Of a stretch of 64,000 bases of DNA, positions 42,605 to 51,619 are shown piece after piece (position 1 is the stretch's first letter; every line of letters starts with the position of its first letter). The notes below the pieces were generated by a model, which did no database searches, was not told where the DNA came from, and saw nothing but the letters and a program-made list of their open reading frames with translations. The stretch lies in NCBI GenBank assembly GCA_024236055.1, contig JACKLF010000001.1, positions 62,001 to 126,000 on the forward strand, read 5' to 3'. This stretch comes from Alphaproteobacteria bacterium. GTDB taxonomy: Bacteria > Pseudomonadota > Alphaproteobacteria > Micropepsales > Micropepsaceae. The translations under genes and the position numbers were made by a program.

Positions 42605-44223
42605 GACAGTGCCTCATGCAGCCGCGCGGCAAGCTGGTCCAGTGTAAAGGGCTTGGGCAGCAGCATCACCCCCGGATCGAGCACGCCGTTATGGACGATG
42701 GCGTTGCGGGTATAGCCGGTGGTGAACAGCACCTTCAGGCCCGGCTGCATCTGGCGGGCCTGCTCGGCCAGTTGTGGGCCGGAAAGGCCGGTCATCACCA
42801 CGTCCGTGAACAGAAGGGCCGGCTTTTTTCCGCCTTTCAGGATTTCCAGGGCTTCCTCGCCGCTGGCAGCCTCGACGACGCCATAGCCCAGTTCGCGCAC
42901 CGCGCCCGCACTCATGGCGCGCACCTGTGCGTCGTCCTCGACCACCAGCACCAGCGTGTCGGTGCTGCCCATCTCCACCTTCGCCTGTGGAAGGGACTGG
43001 CGGGCATCTTCGCCCTGTCCAAGATGGCGCGGCAGGTAGAGCTTGATCGAGGTGCCGCGGCCCGGCTCGGAATAGATCTTCACATGGCCGCCCGACTGTT
43101 TGACATAGCCGAACACCTGCGAGAGACCCAGACCGGTGCCCTTGCCGATATCCTTGGTGGTGAAGAAGGGATCGAAGGCGCGCTCGACGACTTCGGGGCT
43201 CATGCCGGTGCCGGTGTCCGACACACTGATCATCACATAATCGCCGGCCGTCACATCCTCATGGGCGGCGGCATAGACGGCATCCAGCGGAACATTGGCG
43301 GTCTCGATGGTCAGCCTGCCGCCGTCCGGCATGGCGTCGCGGGCATTGACCGCCAGGTTCAGGACCGCATTTTCCAGTTGCGGCGCGTCGACATAGCTGG
43401 GCCACAAACCGCCCGCCAGCACCGTTTCGATGCCGATATGCTCGCCAAGCGTGCGCTGCAGAAGGTCGCTCATGCCGGTCACCAGGCTGTTGGCGTCCAG
43501 GATGCTGGGCGCCAGGGGCTGGCGGCGTGAAAAGGCCAGCAGCCGCGCCACCAGCGTGGCCGCGCGGCGGGCCCCTTCGGTGGCATTGTCCAGCGACTGG
43601 GCGATGCGGGGATGTTCGGCGCCGGTCAGGCGGCGGCGCGCCATCTCGATGCTGCCGATGACGATCGACAGCATGTTGTTGAAGTCATGCGCCACCCCGC
43701 CGGTCAATTGGCCCAGCGCCTCCATCTTCTGCATCTGGCGGATGGTGGCCTCGGCATTGCTGCGCTCGGCGATCTCGGCATGCAGGGCGGCGGTGCGTTC
43801 CTCGACCCGCTTTTCCAGCCGGCTCTCGCTGGCCCGCAGCCGCTCCAGCGCGTTCAGCATGCCCGTGTTCAGGGCGATGATCAGCGCCATCATCAGCGTG
43901 TAGAAGACCATCGCCACCCAGCCGTCCGGCCAGGGCAGGGAGAACGAGCCGGGCGTGCCGATCAGGTAATAGTTGGCGATCAAACCGCCCAGCACGGCCG
44001 AAACAATGCCCGGTCCCAGCCCGCCCAGAAAGGCCGCCAGCGTTTCCAGCGGCACGAAGGTCAGGAAGGGAAAGCCATCCATGGTGCCGCCCAGCGCGAA
44101 GCGGATTGTCATGCCAAGCACGGGCATGACGACGGCCAGCCCATAGGCCAGAAGCGGGCGCCGGCGGATCGCCTCGGTCCGTATCACCAGTCTGTGAAAT
44201 GGCTTGTCCAGGACGTCCCCCAC
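42601..44223 (-). CDS. Hybrid sensor histidine kinase with C-terminal receiver
   Basis: About 540 aa if started at GTG 44223. N-terminal DUF4118-like module of four TM helices (LLAYGLAVVMPVLGMTIRFA; FVPLETLAAFLGGLGPGIVS), a coiled coil (ASESRLEKRVEERTAALHAE), the phospho-acceptor GGVAHDFNNMLS (His179), the ATPase domain (NLAVNARDAMPDGG, SDTGTGM, GTGLGLSQVFGYV) and a receiver with acceptor Asp474 (LLFTDVVMTG). The transmitter is of the HDFNNML class common in alphaproteobacteria. No output DNA-binding domain, so it works through phosphotransfer or another regulator. The start has no clear ribosome site and may be a little downstream. Confidence 0.88.
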   Translation of the reverse strand: MGDVLDKPFHRLVIRTEAIRRRPLLAYGLAVVMPVLGMTIRFALGGTMDGFPFLTFVPLETLAAFLGGLGPGIVSAVLGGLIANYYLIGTPGSFSLPWPDGWVAMVFYTLMMALIIALNTGMLNALERLRASESRLEKRVEERTAALHAEIAERSNAEATIRQMQKMEALGQLTGGVAHDFNNMLSIVIGSIEMARRRLTGAEHPRIAQSLDNATEGARRAATLVARLLAFSRRQPLAPSILDANSLVTGMSDLLQRTLGEHIGIETVLAGGLWPSYVDAPQLENAVLNLAVNARDAMPDGGRLTIETANVPLDAVYAAAHEDVTAGDYVMISVSDTGTGMSPEVVERAFDPFFTTKDIGKGTGLGLSQVFGYVKQSGGHVKIYSEPGRGTSIKLYLPRHLGQGEDARQSLPQAKVEMGSTDTLVLVVEDDAQVRAMSAGAVRELGYGVVEAASGEEALEILKGGKKPALLFTDVVMTGLSGPQLAEQARQMQPGLKVLFTTGYTRNAIVHNGVLDPGVMLLPKPFTLDQLAARLHEALS

Positions 44224-44349
44224 CGTCTGTTCAGGGCATGGATATGGCCGGATTTTGTCCGCTGGGACAAGCCTTTGGCCTGGGGCCGTCCGCGCGTATG
44301 GTGTGGCGCTGCGCGGCCGTACGGGCCGGCCACACAGGAACCTTGCCCG

Positions 44350-45271
44350 ATGTCGCGCCTTTTCAGCCTGGTCTGTCTCAGTCTGGCCTGCCTGGTGCTG
44401 GCGGCGGTGGCGCCGGCGGATACCGCCGCCCTGGACCGGCAGTTCCAGGAATGTCCCGAATGTCCGCAGATGGTGGCGATTCCCGCCGGGCATTTCGTGA
44501 TGGGCAGCCCGGTGGGCGAGCCCGGCCGCTTCGACAATGAAGGGCCCCAGCACGCGGTGTCTGTCAGGGCCTTCGCCCTGGCGCAGGAGCCGGTGACCAG
44601 CGAGCACTTCCTCGATTTCCTGCGCGCCACCGGCTATCGGCCCCAGCCCTGCAACGCGCTGCTGGGCATGAGCTGGCATCAGCTTGGCCGCGGCATCGCC
44701 ACCGCGCCATCGGACCAGGAGCCGCCCGACTGGCCGGCGGTGTGCCTGGACTGGAAGGATGCCGAGGCCTACATCGCCTGGATCAACAAGCGCGCGCGCA
44801 TCGCCCGTCCCGATCTGGCCGCGCGCAAGGATGGACCCTATCGCCTGCCCAGCGAGGCGGAATGGGAATATGCCGCCCGCGCCGGAACGAAAACCGCGCG
44901 CTGGTGGGGCGCGGCGATCGGACAGAACAACGCCAACTGCAATGGCTGCGGCTCGCGCTGGGACAACCGGCTTCTGGCGCCGGTGGGCAGCTTTGCCGCC
45001 AATCCCTTCGGGCTGAAGGACATGCTGGGCAATATCTGGGAATGGACCGCCGACTGCTGGCATCCCAGCTATGCGGGTGCGCCCGCCGACGGCACGCCCT
45101 GGACCGAGCCGGGCTGCATGTCATGGCGATCCGCGGCGGGTCGTGGAACAACATTCCATCTTCATTCGCAGGCGACGGCGCACCAGCACCGAAAAAGCGG
45201 CGCGGAGGATTACTTTGCCGACCATGATTGGGGTTCTGGCTGGCGCGCGACCTTTTTGTTGCGAAGGCTAA
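44350..45271 (+). pseudogene. Secreted SUMF1/FGE-like (formylglycine-generating enzyme family) gene with frameshifted 3' end
   Basis: From ATG 44350 there is a signal peptide (SLVCLSLACLVLAAVAPADT) and a good FGE-sulfatase domain: MVAIPAGHFVMGSPVGEPGR, ALAQEPVTSEHFLDFLRATG, YRLPSEAEWEYAARAGTKTA, NPFGLKDMLGNIWEWTADCW. After about 45110 the conserved C-terminus is scattered over all frames: IRGGSWNNIPS in one, FIRRRRRTSTEK in the next, KSGAEDYFADHDWG in the third, then LARDLFVAKA. At least four indels fall in about 150 nt while the motifs are otherwise intact. Probably sequence error or very fresh damage. The domain also occurs in EgtB-like and non-sulfatase proteins, so the function is open. 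Confidence 0.75.
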
Positions 45272-45369
45272 ACGGCGGCGCAGCGATGCTGGTTTGCCGC
45301 ATGCTGTCACATTGTCGGGCTGGACGGAGGGGCCGCGAGCGTAAAACAGCGCTTGGCGCGGTTCGATGG

Positions 45370-46062
45370 TCAGCGTCTGCCGCGCGGGATGAGTCGGTGG
45401 TCCCCAGCGCGAGACAGGCGGCAGCGGCGCCGCGGCGCCAGCACACCGCCAGTGCCGTCGGGGACCTCGTCGTTTTTCATCCGCGCTGTTCGACAATCGT
45501 GACCTGGGTCGATGGTGCCATCGCTGGCCAACAGGCGCAAACGCAATGTCACCGGCATTCGCTTGGCTGCCGCGCAGGGGTGCGAGAGGTGGGGCAGCCA
45601 GCGGCGCAGTATCTGCGCCCGCACGAAATCCTTGAGCGTATAGGCGCCCGCGCCGGTTCCGCTGCCGCCGCCGACGCTGGCGCTGCCGGGCACCGTGGCG
45701 TCGTCGTCCTGGCGAAGCTGGGCCAGCGCGCGCAGTCTTGCGGATAATTCATCCTCGGGCTGGCGGGTGCCCCTGGGGCTGGTGCCTTCTTTCTGCGGCG
45801 CGGCGGCCGGCTGGCGGCGGGCGCGGGCGGCATGGGCGCTGGCCTCGCTTGTGCTGGGGCCCGGCCTGGTGGCCTGTCCCAGCACCTGCATCAGGGGCAC
45901 GATCTCGACCGGGATGCTGTGGAATTGCGGCGGTGACAGCACCGGACGGTGCGCCAGATAGGCGATGGCCGCAGCCAGCAGCAGGCCGTGCAGCAGCAGC
46001 GACAGCGCCCCGCCGCGCCACCCTTCCGGCATCGTCCTGTGGGCTTCACCCTTTTCTTCCAT
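45370..46062 (-). CDS. TolA/TonB-like envelope protein with disturbed C-terminus
   Basis: A 230-aa reading from ATG 46062: cytoplasmic N-terminus, one TM helix (GALSLLLHGLLLAAAIAYLA), Ala/Pro/Arg-rich linker, then a C-terminal domain resembling TolA/TonB (YTLKDFVRAQILRRWLPHLS, PVTLRLRLLASDGTID). After residue ~188 the frame turns un-family-like; a neighbouring frame continues as QVTIVEQRG, and a third reads TLTIEPRQALFYA further on. So the last 150 nt (45370-45520) probably contain indels, in the same spot where the convergent FGE-like gene breaks. It would span the periplasm as an energy-transducing partner. Divergent from rnd. Confidence 0.6.
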   Translation of the reverse strand: MEEKGEAHRTMPEGWRGGALSLLLHGLLLAAAIAYLAHRPVLSPPQFHSIPVEIVPLMQVLGQATRPGPSTSEASAHAARARRQPAAAPQKEGTSPRGTRQPEDELSARLRALAQLRQDDDATVPGSASVGGGSGTGAGAYTLKDFVRAQILRRWLPHLSHPCAAAKRMPVTLRLRLLASDGTIDPGHDCRTARMKNDEVPDGTGGVLAPRRRCRLSRAGDHRLIPRGRR

Positions 46063-46155
46063 TTGCGCTGTTATATCAGGGGCCGGGACATGTGCGCCCG
46101 CAAAAGCGGTGCGCCTGCCGTGCGCGAAAAGTTGCCCAAACCGGGGGGCTGGGAT

Positions 46156-46779
46156 ATGCAGACCGCCATGAAAATGAAGCTCTATCAGAACGATCTGCCG
46201 GACGGGCTGGACCTGGGTCCCATGGTCGCCATCGACACCGAGACGCTGGGCCTGAACCCGGTGCGCGACCGGCTGTGCCTGGCGCAGATGTCGGGCGGCG
46301 ACGGCGTCTGCCACATGGTGCAGTTCGCCGCCGATCAGTATGCGGCGCCCAACCTGAAGAAGATGCTGGCCGATCCGAAGGTTCTGAAGCTGTTTCACTA
46401 TGCCCGCTTCGACATCGCCATGTTCCGCAAGTGGCTGGGCGTGGACTGCAAGCCGGTCTATTGCACCAAGATCGCCTCCAAGCTGGTGCGCACCTATACC
46501 GACCGCCACGGGTTGAAGGATCTGGTGCGCGAGCTTCTGGGCGTGGAACTGAACAAGGAACAGCAGTCTTCCGATTGGGGCGCGGCCGACCTGTCGGAAA
46601 AGCAGTTGGCCTATGCCGCCAACGACGTCGCGCACCTGCACCAGCTCAAGACCGCCCTGGATGCCATGCTGGCGCGCGAGGGGCGCACCCACCTGGCCCA
46701 GGCCTGCTTCGACTTCCTGCCGACGCGGGCCGAACTCGACCTAGCGGGCTGGGACGAAACCGACATCTTCGCGCATTAG
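46156..46779 (+). CDS. rnd: Ribonuclease D-type 3'-5' exonuclease (single DEDDy domain)
   Basis: A 207-aa DnaQ-fold exonuclease: MVAIDTETLGLNPVRD (D, E), HYARFDIAMFRKW (third Asp) and QLAYAANDVAHLH (Tyr and Asp). There is no HRDC domain, so it is the short alphaproteobacterial form. It would trim structured RNA 3' ends such as tRNA. Start ATG 46156 follows GGGGGG; ATG 46168 is less well placed. It heads the kdsD-lptC-lptA-lptB-rpoN-ptsN block. Confidence 0.88.
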   Translation: MQTAMKMKLYQNDLPDGLDLGPMVAIDTETLGLNPVRDRLCLAQMSGGDGVCHMVQFAADQYAAPNLKKMLADPKVLKLFHYARFDIAMFRKWLGVDCKPVYCTKIASKLVRTYTDRHGLKDLVRELLGVELNKEQQSSDWGAADLSEKQLAYAANDVAHLHQLKTALDAMLAREGRTHLAQACFDFLPTRAELDLAGWDETDIFAH

Positions 46780-46918
46780 CGGCGGGCCTAGTGGTCGTCC
46801 TGTGTGTCATGCCAGAACAGGCGCCGGCCCGTCTGGCACGAATTTCGCTTGGGTGGCCCCCCGCTTCTGCGCTAAAGTGATGGGGTCTGAATAAATATTA
46901 ACCCGATCAAAGGGATAC

Positions 46919-47929
46919 ATGGTTCCTTCCGAGGCGAAACTGCAACCGGCCGTGCCCGAAAGCGCCGCCGGCGATCTGGCCGCCGCGCGCCGCGTGCTGG
47001 GCCTGGCCAGCGAGGCGCTGCTGACCCTTTCGGCATCCCTGGACGGGGACTTCACCCGCGCGGTGGGCACGCTGCTGGCGGCCAAGGGCCGGGTGATCGT
47101 GTCGGGCATGGGCAAGTCGGGCCATGTCGCCCGCAAGATTGCCGCCACCTTTTCCTCCACCGGCACGCCCGCCTATTTCGTGCATCCCGCCGAAGCCAGC
47201 CATGGCGACATGGGCGCGGTGACGCGCGCCGATGTGCTGCTGCTGCTGTCCTGGGGCGGGGAGACCGCCGAACTGTCGGCGCTGATCACCTATGCCAAGC
47301 GCTATCGCATTCCCATGATCGCCATGGGCGCGAAACCCGACTCCACGCTGATGACCGCGGCCGATGTGAAGCTGCTGCTGCCCGTGGTGCCCGAAGCCTG
47401 TCCGATGGGCATGGCGCCCACCACATCGACCACCATGATGATCGCGCTGGGCGATGCGCTGGCCGTTGCGCTGATGGAGCGCAAGGGCTTTTCCCCCGAC
47501 CAGTATCGCGACTTTCATCCCGGCGGCAGCCTGGGCCGGGCGCTGGTGCGGGTGCGCGACCTGATGCACCAAGGCGAGGCCATCCCGCTGTGCCGCGCCG
47601 ACACGCCGATGGATGCGGCGCTGCTGGCCATCGCCTCGGGCCGGTTGGGCTGCGTGGGCGTGGTGGATGAGGATGGCGGACTGCTGGGAATCGTCACCGA
47701 CGGCGACATCCGCCGGCATTTCGACAGCGAATTTTCCACCCGCACGGCGGGCGCGGTGATGACGCGCGGCCCCCAGATCACCCATCCCGACCAGCTTGCC
47801 GCCGAGGCGCTGGCGCTGATGATCGAAAAGAAGATCACCCAGCTTTTCGTGCTCGACCCGGCTGAGGGCGCGCGCCGGCCCATCGGGGTGCTGCATATCC
47901 ATGACTGCCTCAGGGCAGGACCGGGCTAG
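46919..47929 (+). CDS. kdsD: Arabinose-5-phosphate isomerase (SIS + CBS pair)
   Basis: Interconverts ribulose 5-phosphate and arabinose 5-phosphate, the precursor of Kdo in LPS. 336 aa: SIS domain (RVIVSGMGKSGHVARKIAAT, SSTGTPAYFVHPAEASHGDMG, LLSWGGETAEL) followed by two CBS domains (from about residue 210: RVRDLMHQGE; MTRGPQITHPDQLA). It is followed at once by lptC, lptA and lptB, which export LPS, so biosynthesis and transport share a locus. Confidence 0.95.
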   Translation: MVPSEAKLQPAVPESAAGDLAAARRVLGLASEALLTLSASLDGDFTRAVGTLLAAKGRVIVSGMGKSGHVARKIAATFSSTGTPAYFVHPAEASHGDMGAVTRADVLLLLSWGGETAELSALITYAKRYRIPMIAMGAKPDSTLMTAADVKLLLPVVPEACPMGMAPTTSTTMMIALGDALAVALMERKGFSPDQYRDFHPGGSLGRALVRVRDLMHQGEAIPLCRADTPMDAALLAIASGRLGCVGVVDEDGGLLGIVTDGDIRRHFDSEFSTRTAGAVMTRGPQITHPDQLAAEALALMIEKKITQLFVLDPAEGARRPIGVLHIHDCLRAGPG

Positions 47930-47935
47930 GGATCG

Positions 47936-48595
47936 ATGACGATGGCCGCACGGGAGGAACAATCGCGACGCCATGACTGGTCGTCGCGCGCGCGCACCAC
48001 GATGATGCAGGCGCTGGCCTATTCGCGCTTCGTGGTGCTGGCCAAGCGGGTTCTGTCGCTGGGCGCCTTCCTGATCATCGCCGCCGTGCTGGCCTTTTTC
48101 TTCGTCGCCCGCGCGCCACACCGCGCCCAGGTGACCTATGAAAAGCTGGGCCATGTCGAGAACGACCTGTCGATGGTGCATCCGCGCCTGACCGGCACCG
48201 ACGCCAAGGGCAATCCCTTTGTCATCACCGCCGAGATGGCGGTGCAGGACGCGCACAACGCCAAGCGCGCCACCCTGAAGAAGATCGAAGCCGACCTGGC
48301 GCTGGACAAGAAGACCTGGCTGAACGCGCGCGCCCAATCGGGCATGGTCGACATGGCCACCGGCAAGCTGGAAATGGCGGGCGGCATCGACCTGTACACC
48401 GACAGCGGCTACGAGCTGCACACCCAGGCCGCCTCGATGAACCTGAAGCAGAATGTCATCCACGGCCATGACGAGGTCACGGGGCAGGGGCCGGACGGCA
48501 CGCTGCGGGCCGACGCCTTCCATGCCGACCGCAATACCGGGCTTCTGACCCTCAGCGGCCATGTGGAAATGCAATTCAACGGAAACCGGTCATGA
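47936..48595 (+). CDS. lptC: LPS export ABC transporter periplasmic protein LptC
   Basis: A 219-aa bitopic protein: basic cytoplasmic N-terminus, one TM helix (LSLGAFLIIAAVLAFFFVA), then a beta-jellyroll domain (MVHPRLTGTDAKGNPFVITA, GIDLYTDSGYELHTQAASMN). It passes LPS from LptBFG to LptA. It begins 7 nt after kdsD and overlaps lptA by 4 nt. Length and topology are those of the family. Confidence 0.93.
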   Translation: MTMAAREEQSRRHDWSSRARTTMMQALAYSRFVVLAKRVLSLGAFLIIAAVLAFFFVARAPHRAQVTYEKLGHVENDLSMVHPRLTGTDAKGNPFVITAEMAVQDAHNAKRATLKKIEADLALDKKTWLNARAQSGMVDMATGKLEMAGGIDLYTDSGYELHTQAASMNLKQNVIHGHDEVTGQGPDGTLRADAFHADRNTGLLTLSGHVEMQFNGNRS

Positions 48596-49098
48596 AGAAC
48601 CTTGCCGCGTTCACAACCGCCTTCGTTCTGGGCCTGGCCGTCAGCGGCAGCCTGATGGCGGCCACCCCCGCCAAGCCCGTCCAGGACATCAAGGTTTCGT
48701 CCGACCGTTTTGTCGCCGACCTCAACGGCAAGACCGGCACCTTTGTCGGCAATGTCCTGGTGACCCAGGGCGACATCAGGATGCGCGCCAACCAGGTCCG
48801 CATCACATCGGTCGCCGGAAAGGCCGACAAGGTCACCGCCAGCGGCAATGTGGTGGTGGATTCGCCGGCCTCTGGCACCGCCACGGGCGACATGGGTGTC
48901 TATTCGGTGGGCCCGCGCACCGTGGTGATGAGCGGCAATGTGGTCTTGAAGCGCGCCAAGGATGTGATGCGCGGCGCCGAGCTGACCGTGAACCTGACAA
49001 CCGGCCAGGCCACGCTGGGCGCGGGCGGACGCGGCACCTCGGGGGCGCCGCCGGCCCGGGTGCAGGGCGTCTTCACCCCGACGCAGGATTCGCAATGA
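48592..49098 (+). CDS. lptA: LPS transport periplasmic protein LptA
   Basis: A 168-aa protein with a signal peptide (AAFTTAFVLGLAVSGSLMAA) and the OstA-like jellyroll: DRFVADLNGKTGTFVGNVLV, DIRMRANQVRI, ASGNVVVDSP and TVVMSGNVVLKRAKDVMRGA. It forms the periplasmic bridge that carries LPS to LptDE. The ATG overlaps the lptC stop. Confidence 0.93.
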   Translation: MKNLAAFTTAFVLGLAVSGSLMAATPAKPVQDIKVSSDRFVADLNGKTGTFVGNVLVTQGDIRMRANQVRITSVAGKADKVTASGNVVVDSPASGTATGDMGVYSVGPRTVVMSGNVVLKRAKDVMRGAELTVNLTTGQATLGAGGRGTSGAPPARVQGVFTPTQDSQ

Positions 49099-49158
49099 AA
49101 CACAGCCTGACAGCCGAACCGGGACGCATAATCATGCTTCATGCTTCCTTAAGCACAA

Positions 49159-49178
49159 ACAGGCATGATTTTTGCCGT
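49159..49178 (+). promoter_or_regulatory. Possible sigma-54 (-24/-12) promoter upstream of lptB-rpoN
   Basis: The 91-nt gap before lptB holds GG at 49162-49163 and GC at 49174-49175 with exactly 10 nt between, in the context AGGCATGATTTTTGCC. This fits the sigma-54 core (GGCAyG-N5-TTGC) with a few mismatches. It would let sigma-54 act on its own gene, but the predicted start of transcription falls only about 3 nt before the lptB ATG, which weakens it. Confidence 0.35.
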
Positions 49179-49189
49179 GAGTATGTGGA

Positions 49190-49981
49190 ATGACCGATAA
49201 AGTGAGCGACGCCAATACCTTGCAAGGCATCGAAAACCATCCTCGCGTGATCGAGGGCGGGCGGGGTCTTGTCGTCAATCGCGTCGGCAAAAGCTTCAAC
49301 AAGCGGCCCGTCGTGCGTTCGGTTTCCCTTTCGCTCCGGCGTGGCGAGGCGGTCGGCCTGCTGGGCCCCAACGGCGCGGGCAAGACCACCACCTTCTACA
49401 TGATCACCGGCCTGATCGCGGCCGACACCGGTTCGATCGAGGTCGATGGCCACGACATCACCAGGCTGCCCATGTACCGCCGCGCGCGGCTGGGCATCGG
49501 CTACCTGCCGCAGGAAGCGTCGATCTTCCGCGGCCTGACCGCCGAACAGAATATCCGCGCCACCGCCGAGCTGCTGGAAACCGACTCCGCGCGCCTGGAA
49601 GCGGTGGTCGAGGAGCTGCTGGCCGAGTTCGGCATCACCCATATCCGCAACACGCCATCGGTGGCGCTGTCGGGCGGCGAGCGGCGGCGCGTCGAGATCG
49701 CGCGCTGCCTGGCGACCCATCCGTCCTACATCCTGCTCGACGAGCCCTTTGCCGGCATCGACCCGATCGCGGTCGGCGAGATCCGCGACCTGGTCAAGCA
49801 TCTGAAGGATCGCGGCATCGGCGTTCTGATCACCGATCACAATGTGCGCGACGCGCTGGATGTGATCGACCGCGCCTATATCCTGCATGATGGCCAGGTG
49901 CTGAAGGAGGGAACGCCCTCCGAGATCGTCAGCGACCGCGATGTCCGGCGGGTTTATCTGGGCGAAAGATTTTCGCTGTAA
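49190..49981 (+). CDS. lptB: LPS export ABC transporter ATPase LptB
   Basis: A 263-aa ABC ATPase: Walker A GLLGPNGAGKTTTFYM, Q-loop GIGYLPQEASIFRGLT, signature LSGGERRRVEIARCLA, Walker B YILLDEPFAGIDP and the H-loop ITDHNVRDAL. The YLPQEASIF segment is typical of LptB. It powers LPS extraction with LptFG, which are not in the window. A 30-residue N-terminal extension is present. It is followed 9 nt later by rpoN. Confidence 0.96.
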   Translation: MTDKVSDANTLQGIENHPRVIEGGRGLVVNRVGKSFNKRPVVRSVSLSLRRGEAVGLLGPNGAGKTTTFYMITGLIAADTGSIEVDGHDITRLPMYRRARLGIGYLPQEASIFRGLTAEQNIRATAELLETDSARLEAVVEELLAEFGITHIRNTPSVALSGGERRRVEIARCLATHPSYILLDEPFAGIDPIAVGEIRDLVKHLKDRGIGVLITDHNVRDALDVIDRAYILHDGQVLKEGTPSEIVSDRDVRRVYLGERFSL

Positions 49982-49990
49982 GCAGGGATC

Positions 49991-51499
49991 ATGGCGCTCG
50001 GACAAAGACTTGAGATACGGCAGGGCCAGTCGCTGGTCATGACGCCGCAATTGCAGCAGGCGATCAAGCTGCTGCAATTGTCCAATCTCGAGCTGGCCGA
50101 ATATTGCGAGGCCGAGCTGGAACGCAATCCCATCCTGGAGCGCGACGACCGCGAGGCCGCGCCGGTGTCCGATCCCGATTCCGCCAATTCCGAATCCGCG
50201 CCCGGCGAACGCGCCGACGAGGCGCTGTCGCGTGACGATTTTTCCCGCGCCGCCGACATGGACGAGGCCGCGCACGACAACATGTATGACGGCGAGCAGG
50301 TCTCGAAGGCCGCCGAGGCGCCGATGAGCGGCAGCCTGACCGACTGGACCACGGTGCGCTCGGGCAATGTCTATGAAGGCGAGGACGCGCTGGAATCCTC
50401 GGTCAGCGCCGAACTGTCGCTGAAGGATCATCTGGAAGGCCAGCTTTCCATCGCCGCGCTTCTGCCCGAGGACCGCATGATCTGCACCGCGCTGATCGAT
50501 GCGGTGGACGAGACCGGCTATCTGCGCGCCGACCTGATGGAAGTGGCCCAGCGCCTGGGCTGCGAGATCGAGGATGTGCAGGCGGTCCTGGGCGTGCTGC
50601 AGGGGTTCGATCCCGTCGGCGTGGGCGCGCGTGACCTGTCCGAATGCCTGTCGCTGCAGTTGAAGGCGCGCGATCGCCTGGACCCGGCGATGGACGCGAT
50701 GATGACCCGCCTGGATCTGGTGGCGCGCCGCGACATCAGCGCGCTCAGCGCCCTGTGCGGGGTCGATGCCGAGGATATCGCCGACATGATCGGTGAGCTT
50801 CGCACCCTGAACCCCAAGCCGGGACTGGCCTTCGGCTCCGAGCCGGTGACCCCGGTGGTGCCCGACGTCTTCGTGCGCGTCGGCCCCGATGGCGGCTGGC
50901 AGATCGAACTGAATTCCGACACCCTGCCGCGCCTTCTGGTCAACAACCGCTACTACAGCCAGGTTTCCCTGGGTGCGCGCGACAAGGATTCCAAGACCTA
51001 TCTGGCCGACTGCCTGGCCAATGCGAACTGGCTGGTCAAAAGCCTGGACCAGCGCGCACGCACCATCCTGAAGGTCGCCACCGAGATCGTGCGCCACCAG
51101 GACGCCTTCCTGACCTATGGCGTGCGCCACCTGCGGCCGCTGAACCTGCGCATCATCGCCGATGCGATCCAGATGCATGAATCGACCGTCAGCCGCGTGA
51201 CCTCCAACAAGTATATCGCCACGCCGCGCGGCCTGTTCGAGCTGAAATATTTCTTCACCGCCTCGATCCAGTCGATCGACGGCGCCGAATCGCATTCCGC
51301 AGAGGCGGTGCGCGACCGCATCCGCGAAATGATCGACAATGAGGCGCCGCGCGAGATCCTGTCCGACGACCGCATCGTCTCGCTGCTGACCGCCGACGGC
51401 GTGAACATCGCGCGCCGCACCGTCGCAAAGTATCGCGAAGCCATGCGAATCCCGTCTTCCGTGGAGCGCAGGCGGCTGAAATCCGTCGGCGCCGCCTAG
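49991..51499 (+). CDS. rpoN: RNA polymerase sigma-54 factor
   Basis: A 502-aa sigma-54. Region I: GQRLEIRQGQSLVMTPQLQQ followed by AIKLLQLSNLELAEYC; an acidic region II; the core-binding region III (LPEDRMICTALIDAVDETGY, QGFDPVGVGARDLSECL); and the C-terminal RpoN box ARRTVAKYREAM. It directs -24/-12 promoters with enhancer-binding activators. Gene order lptB-rpoN-ptsN is conserved in alphaproteobacteria, though the usual hpf/raiA between rpoN and ptsN is absent. Confidence 0.97.
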   Translation: MALGQRLEIRQGQSLVMTPQLQQAIKLLQLSNLELAEYCEAELERNPILERDDREAAPVSDPDSANSESAPGERADEALSRDDFSRAADMDEAAHDNMYDGEQVSKAAEAPMSGSLTDWTTVRSGNVYEGEDALESSVSAELSLKDHLEGQLSIAALLPEDRMICTALIDAVDETGYLRADLMEVAQRLGCEIEDVQAVLGVLQGFDPVGVGARDLSECLSLQLKARDRLDPAMDAMMTRLDLVARRDISALSALCGVDAEDIADMIGELRTLNPKPGLAFGSEPVTPVVPDVFVRVGPDGGWQIELNSDTLPRLLVNNRYYSQVSLGARDKDSKTYLADCLANANWLVKSLDQRARTILKVATEIVRHQDAFLTYGVRHLRPLNLRIIADAIQMHESTVSRVTSNKYIATPRGLFELKYFFTASIQSIDGAESHSAEAVRDRIREMIDNEAPREILSDDRIVSLLTADGVNIARRTVAKYREAMRIPSSVERRRLKSVGAA

Positions 51500-51590
51500 G
51501 CGGCCTGCCGCGGAATTGGGCAGTGCAGCACGCCGAAAGCCGCGTTTGGGCGGGTTTGGCGGCCCCATTTACCGGCCCCGGACAGTTTCA

Positions 51591-51619
51591 TTGACAGGGC
51601 GGGCCTACCGGCCTATTCA
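51591..51619 (+). promoter_or_regulatory. Strong sigma-70-type promoter upstream of ptsN
   Basis: TTGACA (51591-51596), 17-nt spacer, TATTCA (51614-51619): a perfect -35 and a 4-of-6 -10 in the 214-nt gap between rpoN and ptsN. It gives ptsN its own promoter and a leader of about 85-90 nt. Confidence 0.68.
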
